Below, piece after piece: positions 62,039-64,000 of a DNA stretch of 64,000 bases (the first letter of the stretch is position 1; the number at the start of each line of letters is the position of its first letter). The position numbers and the translations under genes are program-made. This DNA is from Pseudomonas promysalinigenes (GTDB lineage: Bacteria; Pseudomonadota; Gammaproteobacteria; Pseudomonadales; Pseudomonadaceae): contig NZ_CP077094.1 in NCBI RefSeq assembly GCF_014269025.2, positions 4,496,501 through 4,560,500 on the forward strand. The letters are read 5' to 3'. Below the pieces are notes generated by a model. It was given only the letters and a program-made list of their open reading frames with translations, was not told where the DNA came from and made no database searches.

Positions 62039-63779
62039 AGGCGGCTGCGCCGTCCTTGACGACCAGGATGTCTTCCATGATCAAGTACTGCAGGTCAGAC
62101 CCGAAGAACATGTTCAGCGCATCGGTCGGCGAGCAGATCATCGGCTCGCCACGGCGATTGAGCGATGTGTTCAGCGATACGCCATTGCCTGTGAGGTCTT
62201 CCAGGGCTTTCATCATGTCGTAATAGCGCGGGTTGTATTCGCGCTTGAGCACCTGGGCGCGGGAAGTGCCGTCTTCGTGGACCACTTCCGGTACACGGGT
62301 CTTCCACTCTTCAGCCACTTCGAAAGTGAAAGTCATGAACGGCGCTGGATGGTCGACCTTGATCATCTGCGGTGCGACGGTGTCGAGCATCGACGGGCAG
62401 AACGGTCTCCAGCGCTCGCGGAACTTGATCTGCTCGTTGATGCGATCGGCTACGCCCGGCACGCTCGGGCAACCAATGATCGAACGGCCACCCAAGGCCC
62501 GCGGGCCAAACTCCATGCGGCCCTGGAACCAGGCCACCGGGTTGCCATCGACCATGATCTTGGCGATACGCTGGGGCATGTCGTCGAGCTTGCGCCATTT
62601 TGGCGCGTTCGGGTGGCGAGCGCAGGCGGCGATCACGTCTTCGTTGGAGTACGAAGGGCCGAGGTAGACATGCTCCATCTTCTCGACCGGCACACCGCGG
62701 GCGTGGGATACGTAAGCCGCCGCACCCACAGCGGTGCCGGCATCGCCGGAAGCCGGCTGGACGAACAGCTCCTTGACGTCGGAACGAGCGATGATCTTCT
62801 GGTTGAGCTTGACGTTCAGCGCGCAGCCGCCAGCGAAGGCCAGCTTGCCGGTTTCACGCAAGGTATCGCCCAGGTAGTGATCGATCATCTGCAGGGCGAT
62901 CTTTTCGAACAGCGCCTGCATGCTGGCCGCGTAGTGGATGTACGGCTCGTCGGCAATGTCGCCTTCGCGCTTGGGGCCTAGCCATTCGATCAGCTTGGGC
63001 GAGAAGTAGAAGCCTTTGCCCTTCTCTTTATGGCGGCGCAAGCCGATGACGTTGGCGTAATCGGTATTGATCACCAATTCGCCGTTTTCGAAGCTGGCCA
63101 GACGTGAGAAGTCGTACTTGCTGGCATCGCCGTACGGCGCCATGCCCATGACCTTGAATTCGCCGTCGAGCATTTCGAAGCCAAGGAATTCGGTGATCGC
63201 GCCATACAGGCCACCCAGCGAGTCCGGGTCGAAGAATTCCTTGATCTTGTGGATCTTGCCGTTTTCGCCGTAGCCGAAGAAGGTGGTGGCGTACTCACCC
63301 TTGCCATCGATGCCAAGGATTGCGGTCTTTTCCTTGAAGCCCGAGCAGTGGTAGGCGCTGGAAGCGTGGGCCAGGTGGTGTTCGACCGGTTCGATCTTGA
63401 CCTTTTTCGGGTCGAAGCCCAGCTGCTCCAGGCACCAGACGATCTTCTTGCGGTAGCGCTTGTAGCGGCGGTTGCCCATCAAAATGGCGTCCAGGGCGCG
63501 ATCCGGGGCGTACCAGTAGCGCTTGGCGTAGTGCCAACGCGCCTTGCCGAACAGGCTGATGGGAGCGAAGGGGATGGCTACCACATCGACGTCGGACGGT
63601 TTGATGCCGGCTTGCTCCAGGCAGAATTTCGCCGACTCGTAGGGCATGCGGTTCTTCGCATGTTTGTCACGCACGAAGCGCTCTTCTTCGGCGGCGGCAA
63701 CCAGCTTGCCGTCAATGTACAAGGCCGCGGAAGGGTCATGGCTAAGGGCGCCGGACAGGCCAAGAATCGTCAATGCCAA
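62022..63779 (-). CDS. wapO: LPS core carbamoyltransferase (WapO-like)
   Basis: A 585-residue NodU/CmcH-type carbamoyltransferase. N-terminal HDPSAALYIDGKLVAAAEEERF, the HxxxH-like EHHLAHASSAYH near 133-144, and the C-terminal FQGRMEFGPRALGGRSI are family marks. In Pseudomonas the inner-core heptose carries a carbamoyl group, and this gene sits in that cluster. The start is TTG at 63779 with GAGG 8 nt upstream; a second TTG at 63773 is possible. Confidence 0.85.
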   Translation of the reverse strand: MALTILGLSGALSHDPSAALYIDGKLVAAAEEERFVRDKHAKNRMPYESAKFCLEQAGIKPSDVDVVAIPFAPISLFGKARWHYAKRYWYAPDRALDAILMGNRRYKRYRKKIVWCLEQLGFDPKKVKIEPVEHHLAHASSAYHCSGFKEKTAILGIDGKGEYATTFFGYGENGKIHKIKEFFDPDSLGGLYGAITEFLGFEMLDGEFKVMGMAPYGDASKYDFSRLASFENGELVINTDYANVIGLRRHKEKGKGFYFSPKLIEWLGPKREGDIADEPYIHYAASMQALFEKIALQMIDHYLGDTLRETGKLAFAGGCALNVKLNQKIIARSDVKELFVQPASGDAGTAVGAAAYVSHARGVPVEKMEHVYLGPSYSNEDVIAACARHPNAPKWRKLDDMPQRIAKIMVDGNPVAWFQGRMEFGPRALGGRSIIGCPSVPGVADRINEQIKFRERWRPFCPSMLDTVAPQMIKVDHPAPFMTFTFEVAEEWKTRVPEVVHEDGTSRAQVLKREYNPRYYDMMKALEDLTGNGVSLNTSLNRRGEPMICSPTDALNMFFGSDLQYLIMEDILVVKDGAAAYDQPL

Positions 63780-63848
63780 GGGATTAGCCTCTTCATTCGG
63801 TAGAGATGCGCCAGCGGCCTCATGGGCGGGTGGCGGCTAAAGGGCGAG

Positions 63849-63854
63849 ATTATA
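63849..63854 (-). promoter_or_regulatory. Possible -10 element upstream of wapO
   Basis: A perfect TATAAT read leftward, 70 bp before the wapO start. No good -35 is found 16-18 bp away, so this is tentative. The gap 63780-63949 holds nothing else clear. Confidence 0.4.
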
Positions 63855-63949
63855 ACGCAAACAATGCGCGAGACACTGCATAACCTGCGCCAGCAGGCTG
63901 GCCCTGGGCGGCAGGCGCCGCAGGGCGAGCTTGCTGGCCAAGTGCCCGA

Positions 63950-64000
63950 TTATTCGGCGATCAGCCAGTCCATGCGCCAGCTACCGGCAGTCTGCGCCAG
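63950..64000 (-). CDS. C-terminal end of an upstream gene (partial)
   Basis: Read leftward from the edge, 16 codons (LAQTAGSWRMDWLIAE) end in TAA at 63950. The frame is open to the edge. It matches the position where Pseudomonas LPS clusters carry another kinase-like core gene, but the fragment is too short to identify. Confidence 0.55.
   Translation of the reverse strand: MAQTAGSWRMDWLIAE

Overview
The window looks like chromosomal DNA of a Pseudomonas putida-group bacterium. The evidence is GC-rich coding sequence with little intergenic space, degenerate P. putida-style REP elements, a dehydratase-only NnrD next to queG, and gene orders that I recognise from Pseudomonas: the amiB-mutL-miaA-hfq-hflX-hflKC block with hisZ and purA, thiC beside tolC, and hldE-msbA leading into the LPS core cluster. 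There are no rRNA or tRNA genes, insertion sequences or CRISPR arrays. Nearly all of the window is core genome. The only clearly accessory-looking part is the far left edge.

Layout. (1) 1-1422: an orphan type VI secretion pair, hcp followed by an effector-like gene that runs off the left edge. (2) 1672-4217: a DUF2867 protein and a chemoreceptor. (3) 4404-16687: a leftward superoperon nnrD-tsaE-amiB-mutL-miaA-hfq-hflX-hflK-hflC, then hisZ and purA. It covers metabolite repair, tRNA modification, wall hydrolysis, mismatch repair, RNA chaperoning and FtsH control. queG diverges from it. (4) 17907-28494: a TRIC-like channel, orn, rsgA, motAB with a clear sigma-28 promoter, an HDOD regulator, rhdA, psd, serB and an AhpA/YtjB-like membrane protein. 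(5) 28765-38061: an orphan PqiC-like lipoprotein, then the leftward run nudF-yqiB-cpdA-yqiA-parE-(phytase-like)-(aspartic protease)-parC, much of it with overlapping stop and start codons.

(6) 38248-44096: an RsiV-like lipoprotein, cytX, and thiC behind a TPP riboswitch, then tolC. Together thiC and cytX give synthesis and probable uptake of the thiamine pyrimidine. (7) 44203-51117: a delta-60 repeat protein, waaA, a LysR regulator divergent from a small multidrug-resistance pump, and an FAD oxidoreductase / aldo-keto reductase / unknown-protein operon. (8) 51151-64000: LPS inner-core and export genes hldE, msbA and waaL, a kinase-like gene, two glycosyltransferases (wapR-like, ssg-like), a PIG-L deacetylase (dnpA-like), mig-14, wapH-like and a wapO-like carbamoyltransferase. 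The last 16 codons of another gene lie at the right edge.

The best candidates for something new are the truncated effector beside hcp, the dyad in the LysR/SMR promoter region, the three-gene oxidoreductase operon, and the delta-60 protein. Start codons were chosen by ribosome binding sites and overlaps. Several genes start with GTG or TTG.
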